A DNA stretch of 48,899 nt, from the NCBI RefSeq assembly GCF_001612615.1, contig NZ_BDAU01000055.1:1-48899 (forward strand), written 5' to 3'. A program made the position numbers and the translations under genes. The notes under the pieces are model-generated. The model ran no database searches. It saw nothing but the letters and a program-made list of their open reading frames with translations, and was not told where the DNA came from. Each line of letters opens with the position of its first letter. Positions within the stretch are counted from its first letter, which is position 1. The DNA comes from Nocardia amikacinitolerans NBRC 108937. Lineage in GTDB: Bacteria; Actinomycetota; Actinomycetes; Mycobacteriales; Mycobacteriaceae. This document shows positions 33,068 through 40,648 of the stretch, piece by piece.

Positions 33068-34033
33068 ATGCCGATCGACGAGACCCTCGCCGGGTACAGC
33101 AACCTCGCCTTCAAATCGGCGTTCGTCATCTACGTGCTCGCGCTCGGCCTGCTGATCGCGCAGTACGCGTCGGTGCAGACGCGCAAGGCCGAGGCGCGCG
33201 AACTCGTCACCGTCGGCGGCGGCGCCGGACCGGGCGTACCGGGCAAACTGGCGCCTCCGCCGCGCCGCTCGCGCGCCGAACAGTTCGGCAACATGGCCTT
33301 CGCCGTGCTGCTCGTCGGCATCTTCTCGCACCTGGCCTCGATCGTGTTGCGCGGCTTCGCGACCCACCGCTTCCCGCTCGGCAACATGTACGAGTTCATC
33401 ACCATGGCGTGCGCCGCGGCGCTGATCGTCGGGCTCGGGTTCCTGTACGAGCAGAAGTTCCGCGCCATGTGGGTGTTCCTGCTCGCGCCGGTGCTCGTCC
33501 TGATGTTCCTTGCCGGGCAGGTCCTCTACGCCGACGCCGCTCCGGTGGTGCCCGCGCTGAAGTCGTTCTGGCTGCCCATTCACGTCACCGTGGTGAGCGT
33601 CGGCAGCGGCATCTTCCTGCTCTCCGGCGTCGCCAGCCTGCTCTTCCTGTACCGGATCCGCCAGCCCGAGGGCCAGGAGTCCGACAACCTGCTCGGCAAG
33701 ATCGCCCGCCGTCTGCCCGACGCCCGCGCCCTCGACCGCCTCGCCTACAAGACCACCATCATCGGCTTCCCGCTCTTCGGCGCAGGCGTCATCCTCGGCG
33801 CCGTCTGGGCCGAAGCCGCCTGGGGCCGCTTCTGGGGCTGGGACCCCAAGGAAACCTGCTCCTTCATCGCGTGGGTCCTCTACGCCGCCTACCTGCACGC
33901 CCGCGCCACCTCCGGTTGGCGCGACACCAAAGCGGCCTGGATCAACATCGCCGGCTTCGTCGCGATGCTCTTCAACCTCTTCATCATCAACATCGTCATC
34001 TCGGGTCTGCACTCGTACGCCGGGCTGAACTGA
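33068..34033 (+). CDS. ccsB: CcsB/CcsA-type heme-handling cytochrome c synthase subunit
   Basis: This protein is the second half of the system II cytochrome c synthetase and exports and presents heme. The 321-residue product has about eight membrane segments. The heme-binding WWD-type motif reads WGRFWGWDPKETCSFIAW, and LASIVLRGFATHRFPLGNMYEF and LPIHVTVVSVGSG carry conserved histidines. ATG 33068 is chosen because GGGAGAG lies 5 nt upstream. A GTG two codons earlier overlaps the resB stop. It closes the hemL operon; no clear terminator follows before the vapBC pair. Confidence 0.94.
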   Translation: MPIDETLAGYSNLAFKSAFVIYVLALGLLIAQYASVQTRKAEARELVTVGGGAGPGVPGKLAPPPRRSRAEQFGNMAFAVLLVGIFSHLASIVLRGFATHRFPLGNMYEFITMACAAALIVGLGFLYEQKFRAMWVFLLAPVLVLMFLAGQVLYADAAPVVPALKSFWLPIHVTVVSVGSGIFLLSGVASLLFLYRIRQPEGQESDNLLGKIARRLPDARALDRLAYKTTIIGFPLFGAGVILGAVWAEAAWGRFWGWDPKETCSFIAWVLYAAYLHARATSGWRDTKAAWINIAGFVAMLFNLFIINIVISGLHSYAGLN

Positions 34034-34105
34034 TAGGGCGTGACCAGCGCATGGGCGATCACGAGCTCGGCCGACGCGGCGGCCTGCTGTGGGGCCTGTC
34101 GGAAC

Positions 34106-34111
34106 TACACT
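34106..34111 (+). promoter_or_regulatory. Candidate -10 element for vapBC
   Basis: TACACT ends 7 nt before the vapB ATG at 34119, with no ribosome binding site between. This is a good leaderless promoter candidate, though no clear -35 is seen. Confidence 0.42.
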
Positions 34112-34118
34112 GATCACT

Positions 34119-34328
34119 ATGCGCGCCACTCATGAGGAACTCGTCCGGCTGGCTGAAGCCGTGCCCGATGATCAGGTGCAGGCCGCGACGGCGTTCCTTC
34201 GTCAGCTCGTGCGGCCGACGACTCGTCGTCAGTTCAGTTGCACAGGAACGCTCAGCGGAGAGCCTGACCTGGCGGAACGGGCGAAAGAGATCGTTCGGGA
34301 AGAACTCGACCGGGGCACGGCTGAGTGA
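34119..34328 (+). CDS. vapB: VapB-like antitoxin
   Basis: The 69-residue product starts MRATHEELVRLAEAVPDDQ and ends with FSCTGTLSGEPDLAERAKEIV, the C-terminal motif of antitoxins that embrace PIN-domain toxins. The N-terminal half is helical with no obvious ribbon-helix-helix. The stop overlaps the toxin start by 4 nt, the usual toxin-antitoxin coupling. It would bind and block the toxin, and probably bind its own promoter. The gene name is used in the general sense, because the antitoxin family is not certain. Confidence 0.78.
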   Translation: MRATHEELVRLAEAVPDDQVQAATAFLRQLVRPTTRRQFSCTGTLSGEPDLAERAKEIVREELDRGTAE

Positions 34329-34732
34329 TCGTTGTCGACACGGGGCCGATCGTGGCCCTGATGAACAGCCGTGACAATCTGCATGTGGTTTGCCGGGATC
34401 TGCTCGAGAACGCTCCCGGCCCGCTGCTCGTGCCCGCACCCGTATTCACCGAGGTGTGCATCCTGTTGGAGAGCCGTCGCGGCACCGCGACCGAGCTCAA
34501 GTTCGTTCGGGATGTGGCCAACGGGCTGTTCACGGTCGTTGAGATGACGTCCGCGGACCTCGAGCGGATTTGTGAACTCCTGGGCAAGTACGCCGATCTG
34601 CCGCTCGGCACGGTGGACGCCTCCGTTGTGGCTGTGGCCGAACGATTCCCGGTCACCGCCGTCGCCACGCTGGACCGCAAGCACTTCTCCATCGTCCAGT
34701 CGAAGGCCGGTCAGCTGCTGCTCGTGCCGTGA
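34325..34732 (+). CDS. vapC: VapC-type PIN-domain ribonuclease toxin
   Basis: The 135-residue product is a PIN-domain nuclease. Acidic metal ligands are placed as in active VapC proteins: Asp5 in IVVDTGPIVAL, Glu43 in FTEVCILLE, Asp98 in GTVDASVVA and Asp117 in ATLDRKHF. All four are present, so the enzyme is likely active on an RNA target that cannot be guessed. The GTG start overlaps the antitoxin stop as GTGA. The pair lies at the end of the cytochrome c operon and starts the more accessory part of the window. Confidence 0.9.
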   Translation: MIVVDTGPIVALMNSRDNLHVVCRDLLENAPGPLLVPAPVFTEVCILLESRRGTATELKFVRDVANGLFTVVEMTSADLERICELLGKYADLPLGTVDASVVAVAERFPVTAVATLDRKHFSIVQSKAGQLLLVP

Positions 34733-35220
34733 CTTCGCGGCACGTAGGTCATTCATCCGCCGGCCTGAACTGACCGGCGTCGCATAGCGCCTTCCAGAAG
34801 ATGGGCGCTATCGCCATGCTCTCGGACCGATCGAAATGCTGGAATCGGCGTGATCTCGGTGGTGGTGAGTCCGGTTCGTCCGGGCTTGCTGGACGGCGTC
34901 GAGATGTGTGGGTGGCGGCGAACGCAGGGGGCGTTCGTGGCCTGCTCGTCCGTTGGGTAATCCTCCTGGACCAGGGGAAATTCAGGGCCCCGCGGCGGTC
35001 TTCGCATTTCGCGGCAGCGGCAGTGACGGAATGTGCTAGGAAATTGCCGGGCAACGACGTCGAATCCAAAAACCTTGTCCCCCAATCGGTTCCCGATTGT
35101 TCACTATCTCACAAGAGTTGCTTTGCCGATCTTGCAGCGGCTACCAATAGGGCGTTCACATCGCACGACACGACGTTCGATTCGTCCACGTGGGGGGTGG
35201 TCGGGGGTCGGGAGGGAGAA
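34733..35220. other. Gene-free interval before an exported-protein gene
   Basis: No convincing gene is seen in these 488 bases. The segment is less GC-rich than the flanks and its open frames lack family features or good starts. It contains the palindrome at 35083 and weak promoter-like bases TTGCTT (35118) and TACCAA (35142) 18 bp apart. It may be the remains of inserted DNA or a long regulatory region. Confidence 0.5.
35083..35099. promoter_or_regulatory. Perfect palindrome, possible operator
   Basis: CAATCGG and CCGATTG form perfect 7-bp arms around a TTC spacer, 122 nt before the exported-protein start at 35221. Its size suits a dimeric repressor site. The binding protein is unknown. Confidence 0.4.
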
Positions 35221-35889
35221 ATGATTTCAATGTTGCATCGCGCTGCCATGCGGGTCGGTCGGAAGGCGCTCATCGGGGCGCTGCCGCTGGTCGTGGCGAC
35301 TACGTTCGCGGGGGCCGGGGCCGCGTCGGCCGATAGCCACGCCGATCAGCAGGCACGGTTGGCCTCGGCGATCTCGACGTCGGAGTCGGCCGGCGAGCTC
35401 GGGTTCCGCACCACGGTCGCGCCGGACCTGAGCACCGTCTCGGCGACGCTGGACGCCGGAACGTTCCAGCTGGGGGACACCTCGATCAAGGTCGTGGACA
35501 AGGCGGGCGCGGCGGTTTCCGAGCTGCCGCTCGAGCTGGCCATGCCGTCCGGCGCCAAGATCGCCTTGGACGCCGAGGTGTCCGACGACGGTCGCGCACT
35601 GTCGGTGAAGACTCCCGAAGTCTCGGCCGCGACGGGCGCCGAGCTGAAGGACATCGCGACCAACCCGCACGCGCAGTACCCGGATCCGGTCATGAACGGT
35701 GCGGCCGCGGGCGCGGGCGCCGGTGCTGTCCTCGCCCTGATCACCTGCATCCCGACCGTGGCGGCCTTCGTTGTCGGTTACATCGCGTGTGCCGCGGTCT
35801 GGGGGGTGTCCACCGCCGTCATCGGCGCCGTCATCGGCGCCCTCGTCGGCACGGCCATGCCCGACGTCATCCCGCAGGTCCTGCCCTGA
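35221..35889 (+). CDS. Exported protein with Gly/Ala-rich hydrophobic C terminus
   Basis: The 222-residue product has a signal peptide (MISMLHRAAMRVGRKALIG through AGAASADS, cleavage near residue 37). A mature region (about 45-155) has beta-strand patterns such as TVSATLDAGTFQLGDTSIKVVDKAG and LPLELAMPSGAKIALDAEVS. The C-terminal 60 residues are hydrophobic and Gly/Ala-rich with two cysteines (LITCIPTVAAFVVGYIACAA), possibly membrane-inserting. Similar proteins are frequent in Nocardia, but no function is known. ATG 35221 follows GGGAGGGAG, and a terminator follows at 35914. Confidence 0.78.
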   Translation: MISMLHRAAMRVGRKALIGALPLVVATTFAGAGAASADSHADQQARLASAISTSESAGELGFRTTVAPDLSTVSATLDAGTFQLGDTSIKVVDKAGAAVSELPLELAMPSGAKIALDAEVSDDGRALSVKTPEVSAATGAELKDIATNPHAQYPDPVMNGAAAGAGAGAVLALITCIPTVAAFVVGYIACAAVWGVSTAVIGAVIGALVGTAMPDVIPQVLP

Positions 35890-35913
35890 CACCCAGCGGC
35901 TGACCGAATCCAA

Positions 35914-35959
35914 GAAGGGCCTTGCGGCGGACACGATCCGCCGCAGGGCTCTTCTTCTT
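35914..35959 (+). terminator. Intrinsic terminator after the exported-protein gene
   Basis: GCCTTGCGGCGGA (35919-35931) and TCCGCCGCAGGGC (35937-35949) form a 13-bp stem with one mismatch and a 5-base loop, followed by TCTTCTTCTTG. Confidence 0.78.
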
Positions 35960-36055
35960 GCTCGATCCTTCTTGATCATTCGCCTGCTCGACCGCGCTTT
36001 CGCCGGAAGGTCTAATCTGTAGAGAAGTCAGGCCCGTGCTGGAAGGAAGGACAAC

Positions 36056-36646
36056 GTGAGTGTCGCCCACGAACACACCTTCGGTCCATACACGGTCTAT
36101 GACCTCGATGCCCTGCCCGACGAGGGCAAGGGATACGAGCTCGCCGACGGTTGGTTGATCCCGTTGTCGCCGAGCCCGCGGCACGACATGGCCGCCGATA
36201 TTCTGCGTGACCTGCTCCGCTCGGCCGCTCGAGCCGCGGGTGCACACGTCTATGTTCAGGCGCCGATGGATATCTCGACGCCCGCCGGAATTCGCAAGCC
36301 CGACGTCGGCGTGCTCGACCGTGACGCCGCTCGCGCCGCTCACGAGCAGAACGCTCGAACCTTCTACGGGCGCGATGTGCTGCTCGCCGCCGAGATCGTT
36401 TCCCGCCGCAGCGGTAGCGAGCAGGTCGACCGGGTCGACAAGGTCATCGACTATGCCCACACGGGTATCGAGCACTACTGGATCATCGATCTCGAGCCGC
36501 GCCCCCGGGTCGAGCTCTACCGACTCCGTGAATCCGCTTACGAGTGTGTGGGCACCGTCTACGCGGGACATCGGCTCGATGTCGAAAAGCCGTTCCCCAT
36601 CGCGTTCGATCCCGCCGAACTCCTGGACGTCGACCAAGACTGGTAG
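36056..36646 (+). CDS. Uma2-family (DUF820) restriction endonuclease-like protein
   Basis: The 196-residue protein has the Uma2/DUF820 layout, a PD-(D/E)XK-like fold: VYDLDALPDEGKGYELADGWLI, SPRHDMAADILRDLL, the acidic IRKPDVGVLD, LLAAEIVSRRS followed by DKVIDYAHTGIEHYWIIDLE. Glu and Asp-Lys positions expected of the active centre are visible. These proteins are widespread in cyanobacteria and actinobacteria, and their role (nuclease or otherwise) is not settled. The GTG start follows GGAAGG by about 5 nt. The gene is isolated, with gaps of about 170 and 70 bp on either side. Confidence 0.86.
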   Translation: MSVAHEHTFGPYTVYDLDALPDEGKGYELADGWLIPLSPSPRHDMAADILRDLLRSAARAAGAHVYVQAPMDISTPAGIRKPDVGVLDRDAARAAHEQNARTFYGRDVLLAAEIVSRRSGSEQVDRVDKVIDYAHTGIEHYWIIDLEPRPRVELYRLRESAYECVGTVYAGHRLDVEKPFPIAFDPAELLDVDQDW

Positions 36647-36706
36647 CGGACCGCGACCGCGCACTGCTGTCACTTGCGATTGCGGCTGGATCAAGGTTGT
36701 TCTGGC

Positions 36707-36712
36707 TAGTCT
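36707..36712 (+). promoter_or_regulatory. Candidate -10 element for the nuclease-like gene
   Basis: TAGTCT ends 6 nt before the GTG at 36719, with no ribosome binding site present. A TTGCGG at 36680 is 21 bp away, which is too far for a normal -35. Confidence 0.33.
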
Positions 36713-36718
36713 GCATTG

Positions 36719-38128
36719 GTGGTCGCAATCATCCGGCTCGATGCCGCCGAGGCCCGCAAGTGGGCGTGGGGCCTACTAGGCCAGAACCGTCGTCGACGGC
36801 TCACAATCGAACTGCTGGCTCATGACAACGCGGACCTGACCGATTTCCTTCCGGTCACCGCAGTCTTTGTCGCACAACGGGATAGCCTGTACGAAACCCC
36901 GTACAGGCAGTGGGTTCTTCGCGGCGTAGACGCGTCGGATGCGGTCGTGATTGCTGTCGGTCGGCTGAAGGCAGGAAGGAAGCAAACACCCGTCGACTGG
37001 ATTCATTCCGTCGATCCGATCGGCCCGCTCAGAAGTCCCTTCGCGCTGAAAGAACTTGTGACGGGATCGGGATCTGCGCATCCACTGCGCCCGATCATTG
37101 CTTCTGAACGACGCGTCGTTCGGTTGCGGGACTGGGACAGCGCGGGGTTCTTGCAGGCGCTACTCAGCAGATGCAACGAGGTGGATCGTGCCGATGTCAA
37201 ACGGGTGATACAGGCGTCGAGCCCAAGGTTGCACTCTAGTCAGGTATCCGATGTACTTGCGCAAGAGCGCGATGCGACGATCACCGCGATGAAAGTATCG
37301 GGAGTAGTCGACAACCTCGAGGAGTTGCGCAGCGTCCCTGACGACGATAGCGATCCCGCCCCTTTTCTTGGGCGGGTGCTGGCCGCCCGGCGCGAAAATT
37401 CGGGCGGGTACGTGGACGCGTCCGCAATTCATCAGCTTGAAGACTCGATCATCGCGGCAGACGCACGGCAGATTTTCGATTGGGTTGGCCAACAAACGGA
37501 CCATGCAGCGGCGATGGTGTTCACTAACGCAAACGGGCGTCAGCTCACGGTGATCAACGCCAACCGCCTTGGGATCGAGGCAGCGCTAGGTGCTGATTTG
37601 GTCTACTACAACAAACACTGCCGCGCGTACGTTCTGGTGCAGTACAAGATGTTGTCGGCGGAAGGCAGCCGGGTCGAGATGTCGAACTGGCGCTACCGGC
37701 CGGATGCAAGGTTCCGGGCTCAACTCGAACGGATGATGCGCGTTGAGAATCACCAACGGCAGCAAGACAATTCGGCGCTAGGACACCTTGCGTATCGCCT
37801 TGGTCCGCCTCTGACGTACTTCAAGTTTTGTCGACACGATGCTGGACTGGACAGTGGAACCAGACTCATGACTGGCTCGTACGTGCCGACGGACTATGTG
37901 AAGATGCTGATCGAAGCGATGAGTGGTCCGAAAGGCGGCGCTGTCCTCGATGCTGGCGGGATACGGGAACGAGCGCTGGACAACAATGCCTTCATTTCAC
38001 TTGTGCGCACGTCCTTGATCGGGTCCAGCGGCGCTACCACCGACGAATTGTGTCGGGTACTCGCGGAGTCGTTGCAGGGAGATCGCAGTGTGGTGTTCGC
38101 TATGCCCGCCGCAGGACCTGACATGTGA
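36719..38128 (+). CDS. Unknown protein with PD-(D/E)XK-like QxK motif, lower GC than its neighbours
   Basis: The 469-residue protein is not recognised as a known family. Its N-terminal half has no clear motif. Near residue 287-310 it reads INANRLGIEAALGADLVYY followed by YVLVQYKML: Glu287, Asp293, Gln308 and Lys310 match the order of a PD-(D/E)XK nuclease of the QxK (Mrr-like) type. This motif match is inference without structural search. The gene is visibly poorer in GC, with many A/T third positions, unlike its flanks, which points to recent transfer. The GTG start at 36719 is used here; TTG 36716 is the alternative. No membrane segment or signal peptide is seen, and no partner gene overlaps it. 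Confidence 0.75.
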   Translation: MVAIIRLDAAEARKWAWGLLGQNRRRRLTIELLAHDNADLTDFLPVTAVFVAQRDSLYETPYRQWVLRGVDASDAVVIAVGRLKAGRKQTPVDWIHSVDPIGPLRSPFALKELVTGSGSAHPLRPIIASERRVVRLRDWDSAGFLQALLSRCNEVDRADVKRVIQASSPRLHSSQVSDVLAQERDATITAMKVSGVVDNLEELRSVPDDDSDPAPFLGRVLAARRENSGGYVDASAIHQLEDSIIAADARQIFDWVGQQTDHAAAMVFTNANGRQLTVINANRLGIEAALGADLVYYNKHCRAYVLVQYKMLSAEGSRVEMSNWRYRPDARFRAQLERMMRVENHQRQQDNSALGHLAYRLGPPLTYFKFCRHDAGLDSGTRLMTGSYVPTDYVKMLIEAMSGPKGGAVLDAGGIRERALDNNAFISLVRTSLIGSSGATTDELCRVLAESLQGDRSVVFAMPAAGPDM

Positions 38129-38160
38129 ACCACAGGCACTAGATCGAGCTTTCCGGAGCC

Positions 38161-38216
38161 CATACCTGACTGAACTACTGATTGCTTGCGCGACGGCATA
38201 CCTAGCTGAGCTGCTG
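38161..38216 (+). repeat. Pair of 20-bp imperfect direct repeats
   Basis: CATACCTGACTGAACTACTG (38161) and CATACCTAGCTGAGCTGCTG (38197) agree at 16 of 20 bases, 36 bp apart. They lie in the gap 38129-38393 between the nuclease-like gene and purN. They could be paired regulator sites or the edge of an inserted segment. Confidence 0.4.
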
Positions 38217-38393
38217 CCACAGCATGGCCCTGGGCGCCTCTAACCGGGGCGAACAGCCGCCGCGCCAGTCGCCCGCCCACGCGCAAATATGCAGAAGGAG
38301 GCCCGCGGCTCGGTCCGTACTGTCTAGCGGGTGCAGCGTCGGGCGATGCTGGCCGTCTCCGGGCGACGGCGTTAGCTGTGCGAGACTGCCGAT

Positions 38394-39002
38394 ATGTCGA
38401 GGCTTCGGGTTGCGGTGTTGGCGTCGGGTAGGGGATCGAATTTGCGTGCGCTGCACAAGGCTTCGCTGGAGGGGGAGGCGCGGTTCGGGGTGAGCCTGGT
38501 GATCGGGAACAACAGTGCCGCGGGGGCAATGGAGTATGCGCGGGAGGTGGGGATCCCCGCGGTGCATCTGTCCGGGCGGACGCATCCGGATCCCGACGAG
38601 CTGGATGAGGCGATGCGGGCGGCGCTCGTCGCGCACGGTACGGGTCTGGTCGTGACGGCCGGATACATGAAGAAGCTCGGGCCGCGAACGCGCCGGGAGT
38701 TCGACTCGCGCATCATCAACGTCCACCCGGCGCTGCTGCCGCGACACGGCGGGAAAGGCATGTACGGCAACGCTGTTCACGAGGCGGTGCTCGCCGCTGG
38801 CGATCAGGTGTCCGGCGCGACAGTGCACTTCGTGACCGAGGAATACGACGCGGGCGCGATCATCGCGCAGAGCGAGGTGCCGGTACTGGCCGACGACACC
38901 CCCGAGTCGCTGGCCGAGCGAGTCCTGGCCGCCGAACACCTGCTGCTTCCGACGGTCGTCCAAATCATCGCGACCCGCGACGCCGCACCGGTCGAACTCT
39001 GA
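38394..39002 (+). CDS. purN: Phosphoribosylglycinamide formyltransferase-like protein (PurN family)
   Basis: The 202-residue protein has the PurN fold, which transfers a formyl group from 10-formyl-tetrahydrofolate to glycinamide ribonucleotide in purine synthesis. It has VLASGRGSNLRAL, IINVHPALLPRH with Asn109 and His111 of the active centre, and EYDAGAIIAQ with the probable catalytic Asp152. The loop after HPALLPRH is GGKGMYG, as in typical PurN. It is not next to purH as usual in actinobacteria, so it may be a second copy or a relative with a different substrate. GAGACT ends 6 nt before the ATG, a weak leaderless signal. Confidence 0.82.
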   Translation: MSRLRVAVLASGRGSNLRALHKASLEGEARFGVSLVIGNNSAAGAMEYAREVGIPAVHLSGRTHPDPDELDEAMRAALVAHGTGLVVTAGYMKKLGPRTRREFDSRIINVHPALLPRHGGKGMYGNAVHEAVLAAGDQVSGATVHFVTEEYDAGAIIAQSEVPVLADDTPESLAERVLAAEHLLLPTVVQIIATRDAAPVEL

Positions 39003-39051
39003 GAGTCCAGTCGGACATCGACCCCGCCTCCACTGTGGCAGGATCGGCCGG

Positions 39052-39765
39052 GTGAGTGGGGAGAACGCCTCGGGGGCGGAGCAGTCTTGGCCCGATCGGT
39101 GGCGATGGGACGAGAAGCGGGCGCGAGACTACGAACGCCGCGGCTGGGCGGGCGTGTGGGTCGAGGAGACCGAGCACGACGGCCTGCGAGAATCCGGGCT
39201 ATTTCTGGCGATGAGCAAGCCGCACAAGGTGTTCGGCGTGCTGGCGGCGATTGTCGGCATGGTTCTGCTCGCGGTCGCCGGAGGGAACGCGGTCGCCGCG
39301 GTCGTCGAGCGCACCTGGTTCGGCCTGGGGGCTTTGGTGGTCGTCGGCCCGCTCGGCGTGGTGGCGTTGCTGTTCGCGTACCTGATTCTGCGCGGACGTC
39401 GTGGTGTCGTACCCGGACTTCTCGTCACGCCGACTCGGATCCTCTTTCGCGACAACGCGGGCGAGGTCTTCGCGATCCCGTGGCGGGACGTCTCGCGAAT
39501 CGAGGCGCGCATCCTGAAACAAGGCGCGGGCACCTACTTCAACCTCATCGCGATCGAAGCGGATCCGACCGCTGAGGTTTGGGAGTCCGTCAACCCCACT
39601 CTCCGGCGACTGGCGCGCAAACGCGACGATCGCGCCCTGGTGAAGGTGCAGGACAAAGGCCTGCTGATGAACCCGCTGATCGCGTACCACCTGCTGCGGC
39701 ACTACTTGGCGAATCCCGAGCAGCGTCGCGACATCTGCCGGGCGGCACCGGTCGATCAGCGCTGA
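39052..39765 (+). CDS. Two-segment membrane protein with PH-like domain
   Basis: The 237-residue protein has a hydrophilic N terminus (about 50 residues, rich in Trp and Arg: WPDRWRWDEKRARDYERRGW), two membrane segments near residues 59-80 and 90-112, and a cytoplasmic beta-rich domain with LLVTPTRILFRDNAGEVFAIPWRDVSRIEARIL. That pattern is typical of bacterial PH-like domains. The GTG start follows the purN stop by about 50 bases. The function is unknown, and a role in membrane sensing is only a guess. Confidence 0.8.
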   Translation: MSGENASGAEQSWPDRWRWDEKRARDYERRGWAGVWVEETEHDGLRESGLFLAMSKPHKVFGVLAAIVGMVLLAVAGGNAVAAVVERTWFGLGALVVVGPLGVVALLFAYLILRGRRGVVPGLLVTPTRILFRDNAGEVFAIPWRDVSRIEARILKQGAGTYFNLIAIEADPTAEVWESVNPTLRRLARKRDDRALVKVQDKGLLMNPLIAYHLLRHYLANPEQRRDICRAAPVDQR

Positions 39766-39933
39766 CACCGCGCCGGTCGGACACTGAAGCCGCGCACTGT
39801 CGGTACGCGCCGAGGAGCCGCACGTTCGGAAGGATGGCGGGCTCGACGGCCGCGATCCACCGACCGGCGCGTGTCTCGGGGGATGAACAGGTCAGCCGGA
39901 CGCGACGCTACCGCCCCCGTAGCACCGGCCCGT

Positions 39934-40134
39934 TCAGCGCTCGGTGGTCCCGTCCCCGTCGGGATGCTCCTGCCGCGAGATCCGCCACAGGAACTCGGGG
40001 TCGTCGTCGGGTCCGAGAATCCGCTTGCGCTGGGGTGAACGTGGAGTCCATCCACCCTCCCGCACGGGGCCGAACGCCTTCCAGCACAACACCGCGACAG
40101 CCACAATGGCGATGAGTGCCAACAGGTACGTCAC
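39934..40134 (-). CDS. Small single-pass membrane protein
   Basis: The 66-residue product has one N-terminal membrane helix (TYLLALIAIVAVAVLCW) and a hydrophilic tail (GPDDDPEFLWRISRQEHPDGDGTTER). The GTG at 40134 has a perfect AGGAGGTGA ribosome binding site 6 nt upstream, which makes it a convincing gene. It lies before the bldC gene on the same strand, and about 118 bp separate them. No family is recognised. Confidence 0.8.
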   Translation of the reverse strand: MTYLLALIAIVAVAVLCWKAFGPVREGGWTPRSPQRKRILGPDDDPEFLWRISRQEHPDGDGTTER

Positions 40135-40251
40135 GTTCGCTCACCTCCTGCTATCGAGGGTAGCCGTGCGCGACGTCGGAGCACACCGCGGAGACGAAAT
40201 AGCTCGACATGACCGGGCGCGGGCATCGAAGCCCGCGCCTCGGCCGGTCGT

Positions 40252-40464
40252 TCAGCGGGTGGGGGTTGCTTCCGTGGTCAGCGACTTCAGCAACTGGAGC
40301 ACCTCGGATTCCCGGAATCGGCGATGCCCGCCCGGCGTGCGCAGCGAGCCGAGGCGCCCGGCGTGGGCCCAACGAGTGACGGTCTTCGGGTCGACGTGGA
40401 ACAGGGCAGCCACTTGGCCGGGTGTCAGCAGAGTGTCCTGGCCGCCGACGGTGATCGCAGTCAT
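40252..40464 (-). CDS. bldC: BldC-like MerR-type DNA-binding protein
   Basis: The 70-residue protein is nearly all a winged-helix domain: LLTPGQVAALFHVDPKTVTRWAHAGRLGSLRTPGGHRRFRESEVLQLLK. This is the BldC family, where many copies bind head-to-tail along direct repeats to repress sporulation genes in Streptomyces. Its targets in this non-sporulating-type organism are unknown. ATG 40464 follows GGAGAGG by about 6 nt. A longer frame from 40497 adds 11 residues without family support. It is divergent from the DUF4229 gene. Confidence 0.9.
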   Translation of the reverse strand: MTAITVGGQDTLLTPGQVAALFHVDPKTVTRWAHAGRLGSLRTPGGHRRFRESEVLQLLKSLTTEATPTR

Positions 40465-40539
40465 AGCAAACCTCTCCGTTCTCGACAGTTCCCTCATCAG
40501 ATGAGCGCCATCGTTGCACCCCGACCCCTAGGTACGCGA

Positions 40540-40555
40540 ACCACCTACAGTTGGT
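40540..40555. promoter_or_regulatory. Imperfect palindrome between bldC and the DUF4229 gene
   Basis: ACCACCTACAGTTGGT keeps ACCA-CT and AG-TGGT arms across 16 bp. It lies in the divergent interval 40465-40648 and may be a control site for one or both genes. Confidence 0.3.
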
Positions 40556-40635
40556 AAAGGCGAAGTAATGGACAAAAAGGATCGGCGTCCGACCTCGGGA
40601 ACGGGAGTGGGCCGAGGGCGAGCAACAGCTTCGCA

Positions 40636-40641
40636 TACCCT
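40636..40641 (+). promoter_or_regulatory. Candidate -10 element for the DUF4229 gene
   Basis: TACCCT ends 7 nt before the GTG at 40649. This supports GTG 40649 over the upstream ATG at 40568, because a transcript beginning here would not include the earlier start. Confidence 0.4.
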
Positions 40642-40648
40642 GGTTCTC

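Noticed and set aside
34753..35085. 110-codon minus-strand frame in the gap before the exported-protein gene
   Set aside because: No family features, an unsupported start and mixed composition; the opposite strand is equally open.
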